Shown: positions 48,261 to 57,696 of the stretch, piece after piece
How positions within the stretch are numbered: the stretch's first letter is position 1
How the letters are laid out: every line of letters starts with the position of its first letter
Assembly (NCBI GenBank): GCA_977006965.1
Contig: OZ345369.1
Span: 1,736,001-1,800,000, forward strand
Direction of reading: 5' to 3'
Source of the DNA: Phymatolithon calcareum
Lineage: Eukaryota > Rhodophyta > Florideophyceae > Hapalidiales
Length of the DNA stretch: 64,000 bases
Notes under the pieces: generated by a model
Databases searched by the model: none
The model's input: the letters and a program-made list of their open reading frames with translations, nothing else
What the model was told of the DNA's origin: nothing
Translations under genes and position numbers: made by a program

Positions 48261-49835
48261 ATGGCCTTTGCGCCCGCCGCGCTCCCGGCAACCCCAGGTG
48301 TCCGCATCCTGCATCCTGCATCATGCACCCGGTCTGCTGCTGTCGCTCCGTTCACAGCCAGTGCGTTCGCGGGCAGCAGATTGCGCGTCCGCATAACAAA
48401 ACGCGTCTGCGTAACACCGAAGCACGATAATCCGGACACATCGTCAAACCCCGTGCAGCCCCGACGGAGTGTTGTACAAGCGCTAGTGCTCACCCCGAAG
48501 ATCCTGATTATCGTCGGTGGTGCGGTCGCGTTCTGCTTAAGTGCCGCATTGGGCGCGAACGATGTGGCCAATTCGCTGGGAACCGCTGTAGGTACAGGCG
48601 CGATAAAGATCCGTACCGCGCTCGCGATTGGCGCGCTAATGGAGTTTGCTGGCGCTGTGTTGTTCGGGAGCACAGTGACAAGGACAATTTCCTCCGGCGT
48701 CGTCACCATTGGTGCTGCAACACTGGCGGCTCCTGTGAGTTACATGCTTGGAATGTGCTCTGTGCTCGTTGGCTGCACAGCCTGGATGGCTGTAGCTACT
48801 AAATGGGGATTGCCGGTGTCTTCCACTCACTCAGTTGTCGGCGCGCTCATCGGGCTGGGTATTGTATCGGGTTGGGGTATCAACTATCTGGCTGTGCAAC
48901 GAATTATCGCGTCATGGTTCCTGTCGCCGCTCATTGGCGGCGTTATTGCAATGACATTGTATCGCGCGATTTCCACACTTATCATTCATGCAGACCGCCC
49001 GGCGTCGGCCACGCGTCGCTTTCTTCCGGTTCTTGCCGGTGGTGCCAGTTTTGTGCTTACGCTTTTCGTGCTTGGCAAGGGTGCTCGCTTTTCCGCACTC
49101 ACACCGGATAGGGTGATGTATGTTGCGCTTGCGGTGTCGCTTGCGTGCTCCGGTCTGGCGGCGGCGCTCGCGTCGACGATTCATTCGAAGAAGTATATAA
49201 TCAAAGAGTTTGGAATCAGTTCTGATGGTACTCTTTCATCTTCTGCTCCGAGCTCGAGTGCGATGCAACCAGTGAATATGCTTGGTTCAAAACGTGAGCA
49301 ACAGGAGGATGTGGAGCGAATTTTCAAGGTGCTACAGGTTGTGACCGCGTGCCTCCTGGCATTTTCTCATGGCTCGAATGATGTATCAAACGCAATCGGA
49401 CCGTTCGCGGCGATGTATACCATGTGGCGGAATGCATCGATCGGGTCGATGGTTGCCATTCCAATGTGGGTGCTTGTGCTTGGTGGCGCTGGTATTTCGG
49501 CCGGACTGGGACTGTTTGGTAGGCCAGTTATGGAAACGGTTGGTAAGAAAATTACCAAACTGGAACCGACAATGGGCTTCTCGGTGGAGTTGAGTACAGC
49601 TTTGACAGTGCTCGTGGCTTCGGAACTGGGGTTGCCGGTTTCGACGACACATACGCTTATTGGATGCATTGTGGCAATTGGGTTAATTAACGGAAAGAAG
49701 GATACGATTAATAAGAACATCTTGTTGAGCATTGCGGGCTCTTGGGGTGTGACGCTTCCGTTCTCGGCGCTTGCGACAATTGTCTTTTACGTTGCTCTTC
49801 GCCCGCTTCTTCCGGTTATTCCAGCCCTATTATAA
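48261..49835 (+). CDS. Plastid-type phosphate transporter (PHO4/PiT family)
   Basis: The 524-residue protein belongs to the PiT/PHO4 family of Na+- or H+-coupled inorganic phosphate transporters. Residues 1-about 60 form an Ala/Arg-rich leader (TASAFAGSRLRVRITKR) of the kind used for plastid import, which places it with the plant PHT2;1 group on the inner envelope. The family's two inverted signature repeats are present: GANDVANSLGTAVGTGAI at about 98-115 with GLPVSSTHSVVG near 184, and GSNDVSNAIGPFA at about 371-383 with GLPVSTTHTLIG near 456. About ten to twelve membrane spans flank a charged loop near residues 310-355. All key Asn-Asp residues are present. It supplies stromal phosphate, the substrate for photophosphorylation. 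It is a single exon with a TATA-like box upstream. Confidence 0.93.
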   Translation: MAFAPAALPATPGVRILHPASCTRSAAVAPFTASAFAGSRLRVRITKRVCVTPKHDNPDTSSNPVQPRRSVVQALVLTPKILIIVGGAVAFCLSAALGANDVANSLGTAVGTGAIKIRTALAIGALMEFAGAVLFGSTVTRTISSGVVTIGAATLAAPVSYMLGMCSVLVGCTAWMAVATKWGLPVSSTHSVVGALIGLGIVSGWGINYLAVQRIIASWFLSPLIGGVIAMTLYRAISTLIIHADRPASATRRFLPVLAGGASFVLTLFVLGKGARFSALTPDRVMYVALAVSLACSGLAAALASTIHSKKYIIKEFGISSDGTLSSSAPSSSAMQPVNMLGSKREQQEDVERIFKVLQVVTACLLAFSHGSNDVSNAIGPFAAMYTMWRNASIGSMVAIPMWVLVLGGAGISAGLGLFGRPVMETVGKKITKLEPTMGFSVELSTALTVLVASELGLPVSTTHTLIGCIVAIGLINGKKDTINKNILLSIAGSWGVTLPFSALATIVFYVALRPLLPVIPALL

Positions 49836-50492
49836 GAGCACGAGGAAAAAAGACCAGGGACATGGAAGTACGGAAATGATGTGAGTGCTTACTTTTTTTC
49901 TTCGACCGAATGGACTGTGTAATTAGCCGAGATTCAAGGCGCAAGGTCTGAGGTAGCTCTTTGGCTGCCGATTCGTTCACGCTGGCTTTTGTCCATTGCG
50001 ACGAAAAGGTCAAGATGAGGATGGCTAAGGTGAAGTGCGTGAAGGGAAGACATTTTGCAAATTGGATTCATTTCGATACAACTGACGCAAGTCGAACCGC
50101 AAAAGGCAGACGCTTTAGTTCTCTTGTGACTGCATTTTTTAATAGTATTTTTGTACGCAGGCATGGCGAGGTGTGTTCATAAGTAGGAGCGCACCGGAAT
50201 AGAATCGCCGAATATACAATTAAGATTTTCATGATCGTCATCAATCTGCACAGGGATGTTTATTTGTGTAGCTCGACTACAGTCCAGTTCTGGAAAGTGG
50301 GACACGCAGTCTCGCACGATGCCTGTTTTTAATCACAGCAAAATCCCAGCATCAATTTTTACACGCTGTTGATGCAAAGGTGGTGGAAAAACAGCGCGCC
50401 TCTGCTCAGGACATAAGCGAAAATTCAGCTCTAGGCTTAGGAAAAATGCATTCAAGATACCAGCCGTGGACACGGTCGAGCCGAGGAGCTTG
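49836..50492. other. Intergenic, no confident gene
   Basis: This lies between convergent genes. A 73-codon plus-strand frame at 49961-50182 begins with a non-ATG codon. From its internal ATG it reads a basic peptide (MAKVKCVKGRHFANWIHF) that I cannot assign. Otherwise nothing. Confidence 0.4.
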
Positions 50493-50789
50493 TTAGAATC
50501 GAACGATGACAAACGCAATCAGCAATGCAACTAGCAAGCCGCCACCAATTCCAGCCGCCAGTACCGCCGTCTCAACATTCACGTCCGTGAACGGGCCTAC
50601 ATCTGCTGTGCGGGCGATGAGAGAAACAGCAGCGTCAAGAGCCTCGTGGATGGGTGGCGGGGCAAGCATTCGCACACTCGGCCTTGTATGCCGTGATGGG
50701 GCCGGGCTAACACGTCGTCGGCATTGGTGTCGACCGTGTAATCCACGCACAGCAAGCGGCACAGATCCGCTGACGAACGCGCTGGGCAT
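50493..50789 (-). CDS. Small plastid-targeted single-span membrane protein
   Basis: The 98-residue product from the ATG at 50789 starts MPSAFVSGSVPLAVRG, with the Phe-containing opening typical of red algal plastid leaders. An Arg-rich stretch ends at PSVRM, a plausible processing site near residue 42. The mature part is only about 55 residues: a helix (IHEALDAAVSLIARTADVG), a short loop, then one membrane span AVLAAGIGGGLLVALLIAFV ending in VRF. Small single-span proteins of this shape are common as photosystem or cytochrome b6f subunits, but I cannot match it to a specific one. A longer start 18 codons upstream would hide the leader and is rejected. No intron is needed. Location is inferred. 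Confidence 0.6.
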   Translation of the reverse strand: MPSAFVSGSVPLAVRGLHGRHQCRRRVSPAPSRHTRPSVRMLAPPPIHEALDAAVSLIARTADVGPFTDVNVETAVLAAGIGGGLLVALLIAFVIVRF

Positions 50790-50978
50790 CGCGTGCGTGA
50801 CCCGAAATGAAGACGATGTCCAACGGATATGTTGCGATGTCAACCTTTTGGTTGCGGAAATTAGTTACTGACAGATGCGTATGGTGCCTCTCTCAACACC
50901 GGGTTACGAGATTACCGATCTCGTTGCAACAATCGCTGTAACGGTGGCATACGTGGCAGAAGGTACAATATGCATAAT

Positions 50979-51022
50979 ATTAATGGACTACCACTTATTA
51001 TAATAAGTGGTAGTCCATTAAT
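50979..51022. repeat. 44-bp perfect palindrome
   Basis: ATTAATGGACTACCACTTAT, two further bases and then the exact reverse complement, with no loop. A few more bases pair beyond it with mismatches. This is the second loop-less palindrome in the window after 42616-42673. Confidence 0.95.
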
Positions 51023-52125
51023 TTTATAAATAAAATTATATGTGGATTTATTGATGGTACCATGTGTCCCCAGCCAGAAAACAGCTCTGGGCTGCGAGGA
51101 GGAGGGAATTTTGATTCCAAAAGCGAGGTATCCTTGAACGAAAAGACTTGCGTGCAAGTTACAGTAGATCTGGCGTCGTATACGGCCGCATAAAAGTGTC
51201 TTCAACTTTCACAAGGCATCTCCGTGTTGGTTTACATCCTGTGCGACACTCATTCTTTACTTTCGTCTTTACACAGAATTCGCATCGGTGGACTACTGCA
51301 AGGTTCGATTATTACTTCCTGCAAAAACCGACTCGCATAACGTTATTTCCGGAAGAGTATCAATTCCAACACCCCGGGCTTCAAAGGAAAGAAACTGTGC
51401 ATTGAAATGCACAACGATCGGACACGCTCTTGAGCGATCTAACAACTTTCATGATTAGTACATTGGTCTTTCGAACTAGACCAGAAGTGTCCCCACTGAA
51501 TCCTACCACACAAGAATCTTGATTTGCAAGCCAAAATAAAGGAAAAGAGTCGACTATAAGGTGCATATGCGCAAGGCGATATTGTGCAAGGCAGAACCGT
51601 AATATATCTGAGAGAACATCGTAGGTTGGACCAGGGCATAAAATCGCGAAAGAGCCAGGCTGCACATCATGCTTTCCACCGCAACTTGTACCAGACTTGA
51701 ACCACACTCGCAACAACTGCAAATAGCGTCATACATCAAAATACGAATGTCAGTAAAATGATTTTCGAGCCCATGTTGAAGTTCCGCTCGCTTTCGAACG
51801 CTTTAGACAAGCGTACAGTGAACGTGTGCTTTTCTAGCTTTGTTTTGAGTGATGTGGATCAAACTGAGAAAAACGCCCGCACATGCATGTACGCGTGTCG
51901 TTCCCTTACAGTTTGAGGTTTCCACCGCATGTCATACCATAACTGAAAATTCCGGAATTTTCGAATATTCGACCAGGGTCTGCACGAGGCGTCGAGTGCA
52001 GTATCATATTGGACGCAAGTCAGTCTCAGACTCTCTGTGGACTATGGCTAGACCAGACACAGCGATGCATATTGGCACTGTATGATAAGGTTGTTGCAGC
52101 CACCCCGGCGCGAACACATGCCAGA

Positions 52126-52181
52126 ATTGTGCAATGGAACCACATTGTCATCTGATGACAATGTAGATTCCAATGCACAAT
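52126..52181. repeat. Hairpin with about 27-bp arms
   Basis: ATTGTGCAATGGAA and CACATTGTCATC pair with GATGACAATGTAGATTCCAA and TGCACAAT, with a few mismatches and almost no loop. It abuts the inverted CLC fragment. Confidence 0.88.
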
Positions 52182-52189
52182 GAGAACCG

Positions 52190-52314
52190 ACGTAGATTAT
52201 CAAGACGACAGAGCGAAGCTCAACGGTTTCGAAACTGTGCGTACGTGGCTCGAATATTGTGGAATACTCGGCCTCAAACAACCCCTCCACAGCGCTGGAA
52301 GAGGTCAGGAGCAT
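52190..52314 (-). pseudogene. Inverted fragment of the CLC gene N-terminus
   Basis: Read on the minus strand, this stretch encodes LFEAEYSTIFEPRTHSFETV. The intact CLC gene 0.7 kb to the right starts with FFEAEYATFFAPRSHRFETV at residues 18-37. DNA identity over about 95 bases is roughly 70 percent by eye. The match stops after the next dozen codons, and nothing of the channel core follows. It is therefore a short, opposite-oriented, decayed copy of the first coding segment. A preceding ATG at 52314 is present but the fragment cannot make a channel. Confidence 0.8.
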
Positions 52315-52983
52315 AGCAGAACGTGTGAGGCAATTTAAAAATCAAATGCTCCGACCGTTGGAGCAACCCGGATCGGTCCAACCAGACAACATGTGCTCAT
52401 TGCATTGTGATTCGCATAACGATGCGCCCCGGTACGGGGCAGAAGAATTCCAAAGAAGTGTAATAGGTCCCTACGATAGCTTCGTCCCGTTGCAGTGCTT
52501 CTTCGCGGGACACTCGCTCAGTAATCTGTTACATACGTTTACCAAAGTCGATTGTTCTCACCAACCGACCTTATGATTACCGGGGGCTGTACACCGGGGC
52601 AGGACATCACAGCCTTCTACGGCCGTGTGTGCAATGGAGCGCCCGTCCATCGCCCGGCACCATTGCTGGCATACGTTCCATTGTTTTCCGTCCTTTTGGC
52701 TCGGAATGCGGACCACATCGCATGTTTTGTATTGTGCAGTAATTCACCATCCATGACTTTTTGAAGTCCCGTCGGAATCTCGCCAATCCCTTCCACTTGT
52801 TGCAAGGCGTTCGAATTGCTAGATACACACTGCACCGCGCGCGACGCGCAGAGATGATCCTGCTCGCAGTCTGACGTCGCCCAACTCGATCCAACTCGTC
52901 TTCTCGCTCACCGCTGTCTGAGTTTTTGCGCACAGTGACTGAGAACGAGCCAAGGAGCTGATTGGGAAGCGGTTGCAAGTGCG

Positions 52984-55683
52984 ATGACAGAAAGAGGGAG
53001 TAGTGTTCAGGAGCCCGGCGCAGATCAGGAGTTTTTCGAAGCTGAATATGCCACCTTTTTCGCGCCACGTTCTCATCGTTTCGAAACCGTTGACTTTCGC
53101 ACTGCGGCTTCGAAAATTAACCTCGAGAAATACTTTCCCAAGTCGGAGAAGGAACGTACTCGCTCGTCTCAGGCCGCAGCTTTGCTTGGTGTTCTCGTTG
53201 GCATTGTCATCGGTATTGTCGGCTTCTGTATCGATCAACTAACCCGTGGGGTTACTCTGGCGATTTACTATCCGACAAGTATTTTATTGCAATTCCAAAC
53301 TCGAATATCATTCTTTGCTTCTGCTATCACGTTCACCATTCTGTGCAATGTGTTTGTGCTCGTCGCGGCAATGCTTGTTGTTTTTGTAGCTCCGCTCGGC
53401 GCAGGTTCTGGTATCCCAGAGCTCAAGGGTTATCTCAATGGGGTTCATATCCCCGGTTTCCTTCGTTTTCGTACTCTCTTTGTCAAGGCTGTTGGCGTTG
53501 CGTGCAGTATTGGCGGTGGGCTTATCTGTGGGAAACAGGGTCCTGTTATTCATGCCGGTGCAATTGTTGGCGCGGGTATGTCGCAGGGTGCAAGTGCTCA
53601 GTTTGGTTTCCGACTTGGGCGGCCGTTCGAACGCACTCTGAGATTTTTGCGCACGAATGCATGGAAACGTGACTTCACTGCTGTCGGTGCTGCCATCGGT
53701 GTGGCTGTTGCTTTTGGTGCTCCTATGGGAGGTTGGGTTTGGGTTTATGAGGAAGCATGCACCCATTGGTCCTGGGCACTCGGTCTTATCACTCTCGGTG
53801 GTTGTCTCTCAGGCGTCATCACAGTCGGACTTCTAAATTATCTAGCTGCGGGGATGCCCAACGGCGGATTCTCGACTTTCACGCTCTCCACGTTTGGTAG
53901 CTTATACACGGCAGATTCGATGAAAATGATTTTCCCGATTACCGATATCCCCATGTATGTCTTCATCGGAATTGTTGGGGGTATGCTTGGTGCCGTGCTC
54001 CCGTTTGTGAATAAGTACATCACCCTGGTACGCTACAACAAGATAAAGCAACAGGGTAGTCGACTTCTCGAAGCAGTTATCATCGGCGTTCTCACAGCTC
54101 TCATCCGAATTGCAATACCGAAGATTGCCGGTGATTGTCGCCCTGTGGATGCGGTTTTCCAGAACAGCCTCAACGGGGCTCTTGATTTTTCACAGTTCAA
54201 CTGTCCGGACGGCCAATACTCGATGTGGGCGGCAGCTATTTACAACCCAACAAACAGTGTTGTCCGCGCACTTCTGTTTGCCGAAGGTCCGCCCCTCTTC
54301 CCTGCTGCCGCTTTGTTGATTGGGTTTATATATTACTATTTCTTTGTGGTTTGGACGTATGGTGTTGCAGTTCCTGCGGGTGTATTCTTTCCGGGCTTTT
54401 TGATAGGAAGTGTGTACGGTCGCCTTTGCGGCACTATCATGCAAGCTATTTTTCCCGGGAGATTTGACGTCTCCGGAAGTGGATACGCATTTCTCGGTGC
54501 AGTTGCCACATTGGCAGGTGTAACCCGTACCATCTCGGTAGCAATTATCGCTCTGGAAGCAACTGCGAAGGGCGAAGCATTTTTCGGAGCAGTGGTTGTG
54601 GCACTTATCGCGAAGATCACGGCGGAAAAAATATTCAAGCTTGGAATTTATGACCTCCATATTCACCTCAAGGAAATGCCATTCCTGCTTGCAGATGTGC
54701 CGAATTTAAGCTCGTACAACAAAGTGCGTGTGCGAAATGTCATGGAAACAAATGTTGTCGGTGTGCGTCGGCATTCACGTGTGTGTGAGATCTTGCATGT
54801 GCTGCGGACAACGACGCATCACTCATTTCCAGTGTTCCTGAAACTGAAGAACTTGCAACGACGAGGATACGTCCTGCACGAGGCCGGGGAAGTGTCAAGC
54901 ACGCTCGAGTCTGAGAAAAATAATCTGGAACAACAAAGCAGCAATTCGTCAGCTGAAGTTGGCGAGAAGATCGATAGCGACGAGGCTGTGTCCACCTTGG
55001 GGCCACAGGCGTCAAGCATCATTACTCCGACACCGGAGGGCATGCAGGCCACAAGGTTTGATGACGGCACAGTGCGCGTCGTGAAACTCACAAACTTCGG
55101 ACAAGTACAGGTCGAGTCAGCCTTGGGCATACGCGCAACGGCAGCTGGATCTGACGATGAGGAGCATAGCACATTCTCGGAAACGGCGAGTGCGAGCGGA
55201 GGGCAAATACGCCGCGGCGGTACGGGGCGCTCGGTGGAAGAGGAGATTCAGGATTTTGGCCTCATTGGCATGCTATCAAGAGATGTTTTGCTCGCCGTTC
55301 TGGAACGATTGCTGGACATTAGTCAGTCGGATTTCACAGCCAGTGAGGCATGTCAAATTATGCATAGAGAGAAACTGGACTCGGCTTGGCCAAATTCAAT
55401 ACGATCAAAGAGGGAGACGCAACTCTTGGATCGAATCGAACAGACACCTTTGCAGGACTTTGTCGTTGATCTCCAACCATACATCGATCCTGATCCATTG
55501 TTAATGTCGGGGCGAGCGCTAAGCACAGCAGCGTACCAACTTCTTCGGGCGACGGGGGCTCGACACATGCTTGTGACGAATATGCGGAGCGGAAGAGTTG
55601 TTGGAATTGTGACTCGCAAGGATATTCTGCCGGAAAGTATTAATGAGTACTTGGTTACTTTGACGGAAACTAAGGTTGCGTAG
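52984..55683 (+). CDS. CLC chloride channel/transporter with CBS pair and a Gln gate
   Basis: The 899-residue protein is a eukaryotic CLC, closest in motifs to the CLC-6/7-like group (YDLHIHLKEMPFL after the membrane part). Selectivity motifs are GSGIPE (141-146), GKQGPVIH (183-190), an EE pair at 256-257 and GVFFP (466-470). In most CLC exchangers the second motif is G-K/R-E-G-P, and its Glu is the external gate; here codon 185 is CAG, Gln. The inner proton Glu is kept as E257. Such a Gln is known from engineered transporters to uncouple or open the pathway, so this protein may be a channel or uncoupled carrier (inference). Two CBS domains lie near 580-625 and 840-890, separated by an unusually long Ser/acidic insert. 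It probably acts in an intracellular membrane. It is a single exon starting at the first ATG. Confidence 0.93.
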   Translation: MTERGSSVQEPGADQEFFEAEYATFFAPRSHRFETVDFRTAASKINLEKYFPKSEKERTRSSQAAALLGVLVGIVIGIVGFCIDQLTRGVTLAIYYPTSILLQFQTRISFFASAITFTILCNVFVLVAAMLVVFVAPLGAGSGIPELKGYLNGVHIPGFLRFRTLFVKAVGVACSIGGGLICGKQGPVIHAGAIVGAGMSQGASAQFGFRLGRPFERTLRFLRTNAWKRDFTAVGAAIGVAVAFGAPMGGWVWVYEEACTHWSWALGLITLGGCLSGVITVGLLNYLAAGMPNGGFSTFTLSTFGSLYTADSMKMIFPITDIPMYVFIGIVGGMLGAVLPFVNKYITLVRYNKIKQQGSRLLEAVIIGVLTALIRIAIPKIAGDCRPVDAVFQNSLNGALDFSQFNCPDGQYSMWAAAIYNPTNSVVRALLFAEGPPLFPAAALLIGFIYYYFFVVWTYGVAVPAGVFFPGFLIGSVYGRLCGTIMQAIFPGRFDVSGSGYAFLGAVATLAGVTRTISVAIIALEATAKGEAFFGAVVVALIAKITAEKIFKLGIYDLHIHLKEMPFLLADVPNLSSYNKVRVRNVMETNVVGVRRHSRVCEILHVLRTTTHHSFPVFLKLKNLQRRGYVLHEAGEVSSTLESEKNNLEQQSSNSSAEVGEKIDSDEAVSTLGPQASSIITPTPEGMQATRFDDGTVRVVKLTNFGQVQVESALGIRATAAGSDDEEHSTFSETASASGGQIRRGGTGRSVEEEIQDFGLIGMLSRDVLLAVLERLLDISQSDFTASEACQIMHREKLDSAWPNSIRSKRETQLLDRIEQTPLQDFVVDLQPYIDPDPLLMSGRALSTAAYQLLRATGARHMLVTNMRSGRVVGIVTRKDILPESINEYLVTLTETKVA

Positions 55684-56396
55684 GGTGTTTAATTGGGAGG
55701 AATACCTCAGAAAGTGTATCGGAGGCAGCCAAAGGTAAGCTCAAATAGGGTCCCTGGCACAAAATTTGTATTTTTTAAAAGCCCTTTATTTTATTTACAA
55801 TATAAACGGTTATGGTCCTCTTGATTATCCGGATGTGTGTAGCCATAATTTAAGATAGTACATACAATCAGATTCTTGTTGAGATCTTATCTCTGTGTAC
55901 TTTTTCCAGAAAAGCTGACTCTAACTGACTGACTGACTGACTGACTGACTGATTGAATGACGCGACTCGTCGAAATCAGTCATGATTCAACTTGTCGAAG
56001 GAGCTGTACTCCTTGCATACCGGGCTGCAATGGAGCCCGTCGGCGAAAAGGCGGCGAAAAAGAGAAATACTCTTGGTCGAGACGAGTGAGAACGTGCGTG
56101 AAGCAAAGCGAAACTTTCTCTGCCTTGTTGCGATGCTATGTTTAGCGAGTAGGCGCTTGACATTCTTGACTGTACACATGGAGAGAAAGAACGGTCCTCA
56201 AACTAATCGGGTGAGCCGGAAGGAAAACTCCCGGCCGATGAGACGTAGTCGAACGAGGTGTTCATCCTTTTCCACAAAAACAAGCCAGGTGTGCTCTCGA
56301 ATAACGACCGCAACGACCCCGGAAACAGCCAGATCTTTTAGCGCGATAAATGTGAAGAAAGCTCCATGAAAGAACCAAGAGAAATAAAAAAGAAGA
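55684..56396. other. Convergent intergenic
   Basis: This lies between convergent CLC and exosome genes. It holds a tetranucleotide microsatellite. A 125-codon frame at 55992-56369 has no recognised motif and is not called. Confidence 0.45.
55921..55953. repeat. (ACTG)n microsatellite
   Basis: About seven tandem copies of a four-base unit, beginning CTAACTGACTGACTG. Probably polymorphic and without function. Confidence 0.95.
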
Positions 56397-57203
56397 TTAA
56401 ATCCCCCGACCCTTCTTCTTCAACAACTTCCCGGCCTGTTTGCTAAGGGCGCTCCTCATCAGACCAGCAATTTGAATCGCACTCTCACTGCACAACCGCA
56501 ATCCCTCAACCACTAATTCAGGCTCCATTTCCCCGGTTTGAACCACGTCCATGACCATCCCAAAAGTCGGCATATAAGCCAGAAGTACGCTTCCCGTCGC
56601 CACTTCCTCTTCTGCTGCAGAAGGATCCAGCGCAAGATTTCCATCAACGACCGCCGCAGAGGCGCCACAAACTAGGTCCTTCATCTCAATTCCCGCGTCA
56701 GCGAGCGCCATGGCTGCAACCGTGACGACGGCCGCGAACGCGCTGCCATCATCCTCCAAGACAAACGCGCTTACCTCAATTCTCGACTTCGGGTATTGTT
56801 CCAATCGCACAGCAGCCGTTAAAGTTCGAGAAAGGCTTGCACCAAGTTCGCGTTCTTCGTCTGTTGCGAACTCGGTGCGATATGGCCCTTTTTTCGCAGC
56901 TTCACGCGCTCGACTTCCTTGCGCCCGTGCAAACTCGGCCCATCTCAAGTCGCATACTACACTGCCGTCCACAGTGACCGATGAAGGTGACGGACGCGGG
57001 CCGTGGACTGCGCAGAATACCTTGGTTCCACCCGCCTCGAAATAGGCAGATCCACGAGCATGAGACAAAACACCGCCGCGCATGAATATTGGTCTTTGGG
57101 AGCCTGCCTTCGTGCGACCGTCTGAGCGTTGCTCGCCGGATACACTGTCCCCTTGTGAGACAACGTGCACGAGTCGCCCGTACTTTGCTATCGTGGGTGG
57201 CAT
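56397..57203 (-). CDS. MTR3: Exosome subunit MTR3/EXOSC6
   Basis: The 268-residue protein is an RNase PH-fold subunit of the exosome core ring. It acts in nuclear and cytoplasmic RNA 3'-end processing and decay. The ATG at 57203 ([11 protein letters not shown]) gives the usual family length. The open frame extends 52 codons upstream, but that part carries no domain, and a GTAAGT near 57293 hints at a leader intron. Family blocks are [60 protein letters not shown] and [17 protein letters not shown], in order. [13 protein letters not shown] and the AYMP segment fit EXOSC6/MTR3 better than RRP41 or RRP46. Like other eukaryotic ring subunits it is expected to be catalytically inactive. The C-terminus is basic (KKKGRG). 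It is followed upstream by the TRIAP1-like gene on the same strand, 160 bp away. Confidence 0.9.
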   Translation of the reverse strand: MPPTIAKYGRLVHVVSQGDSVSGEQRSDGRTKAGSQRPIFMRGGVLSHARGSAYFEAGGTKVFCAVHGPRPSPSSVTVDGSVVCDLRWAEFARAQGSRAREAAKKGPYRTEFATDEERELGASLSRTLTAAVRLEQYPKSRIEVSAFVLEDDGSAFAAVVTVAAMALADAGIEMKDLVCGASAAVVDGNLALDPSAAEEEVATGSVLLAYMPTFGMVMDVVQTGEMEPELVVEGLRLCSESAIQIAGLMRSALSKQAGKLLKKKGRGI

Positions 57204-57362
57204 CACGTCGGGAACGTTGAAATTGATCGGTTGAAAGGTGTCGTCGGACGGCGATACACAAGTCAGAAAATACTCAACTCTAATTTTACTTACAGTTCTG
57301 CTCAGTGCATCGTGAGTGCAGATACACACTGCTGCAAGAAGTGCGTTTGAAGAACCCAATTT

Positions 57363-57696
57363 TTAGTTCTGTGCCTTCCTCCTGCTCTCAATGGCCTTGT
57401 TAATACAAACAGACAAGGCCTCAAATTCCTCTTCGCAGTCTTCCCTGGTTTCGATGTCGCCCTAATTCGCGCACAACTCGTTTTCCCAGGCGCGTTCAGA
57501 AGAGTTCCATCAGATCCCTGCTTGAGAAAGCCGAAAACAGGTCTCACAAATTTCCCAGAGCGAAGCTGGGAGTCATCAGTTGACATACCTTCAGAAACTT
57601 GGATGAGTACCATTTTTTGAAACAAACATCGTACTTCTTCTTCAAATCGGCACACTTCTCAATAGGATTAAAGGGCCTTTTGGATTCCTTCGGCAT
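57363..57696 (-). CDS. MDM35: TRIAP1/Mdm35-like twin CX9C protein, two exons
   Basis: Exon 1 is 57696-57589 and exon 2 is 57461-57363, with a 127-bp intron (GTATGT...ATTAG). Splicing gives 68 residues. The first half reads MPKESKRPFNPIEKC then ADLKKKYDVCFKKWYSSKFL, and the second EDCEEEFEALSVCINKAIE. Both halves have Cys-nine residues-Cys (C15-C25 and C45-C55), and CFKKWYSSKFLKG matches the conserved CFNRWFAEKFLKG-type block of TRIAP1/Mdm35. These proteins fold by oxidation in the mitochondrial intermembrane space and escort PRELI/Ups lipid-transfer proteins that move phosphatidic acid to the inner membrane. The gene is easily missed, because the motif is split exactly between exons. Confidence 0.9.

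Larger units (their letters stand above)
50790..52983. other. Intergenic with palindromes and gene fragment
   Basis: These 2.2 kb hold the 44-bp perfect palindrome 50979-51022, a small palindrome at 51397-51412, the palindromic GAAAATTCCGGAATTTTC near 51945, the hairpin 52126-52181 and an inverted CLC gene fragment at 52190-52314. No intact gene was recognised. Confidence 0.5.

Noticed and set aside
55992-56369. 125-codon frame beside the exosome gene
   Set aside because: No motif, low-complexity basic composition, and no consistent start. It may be 3' untranslated sequence of the convergent genes.
57204-57359. N-terminal extension of the exosome subunit
   Set aside because: The extra 52 residues carry no domain and include a GTAAGT, so the ATG at 57203 is preferred.
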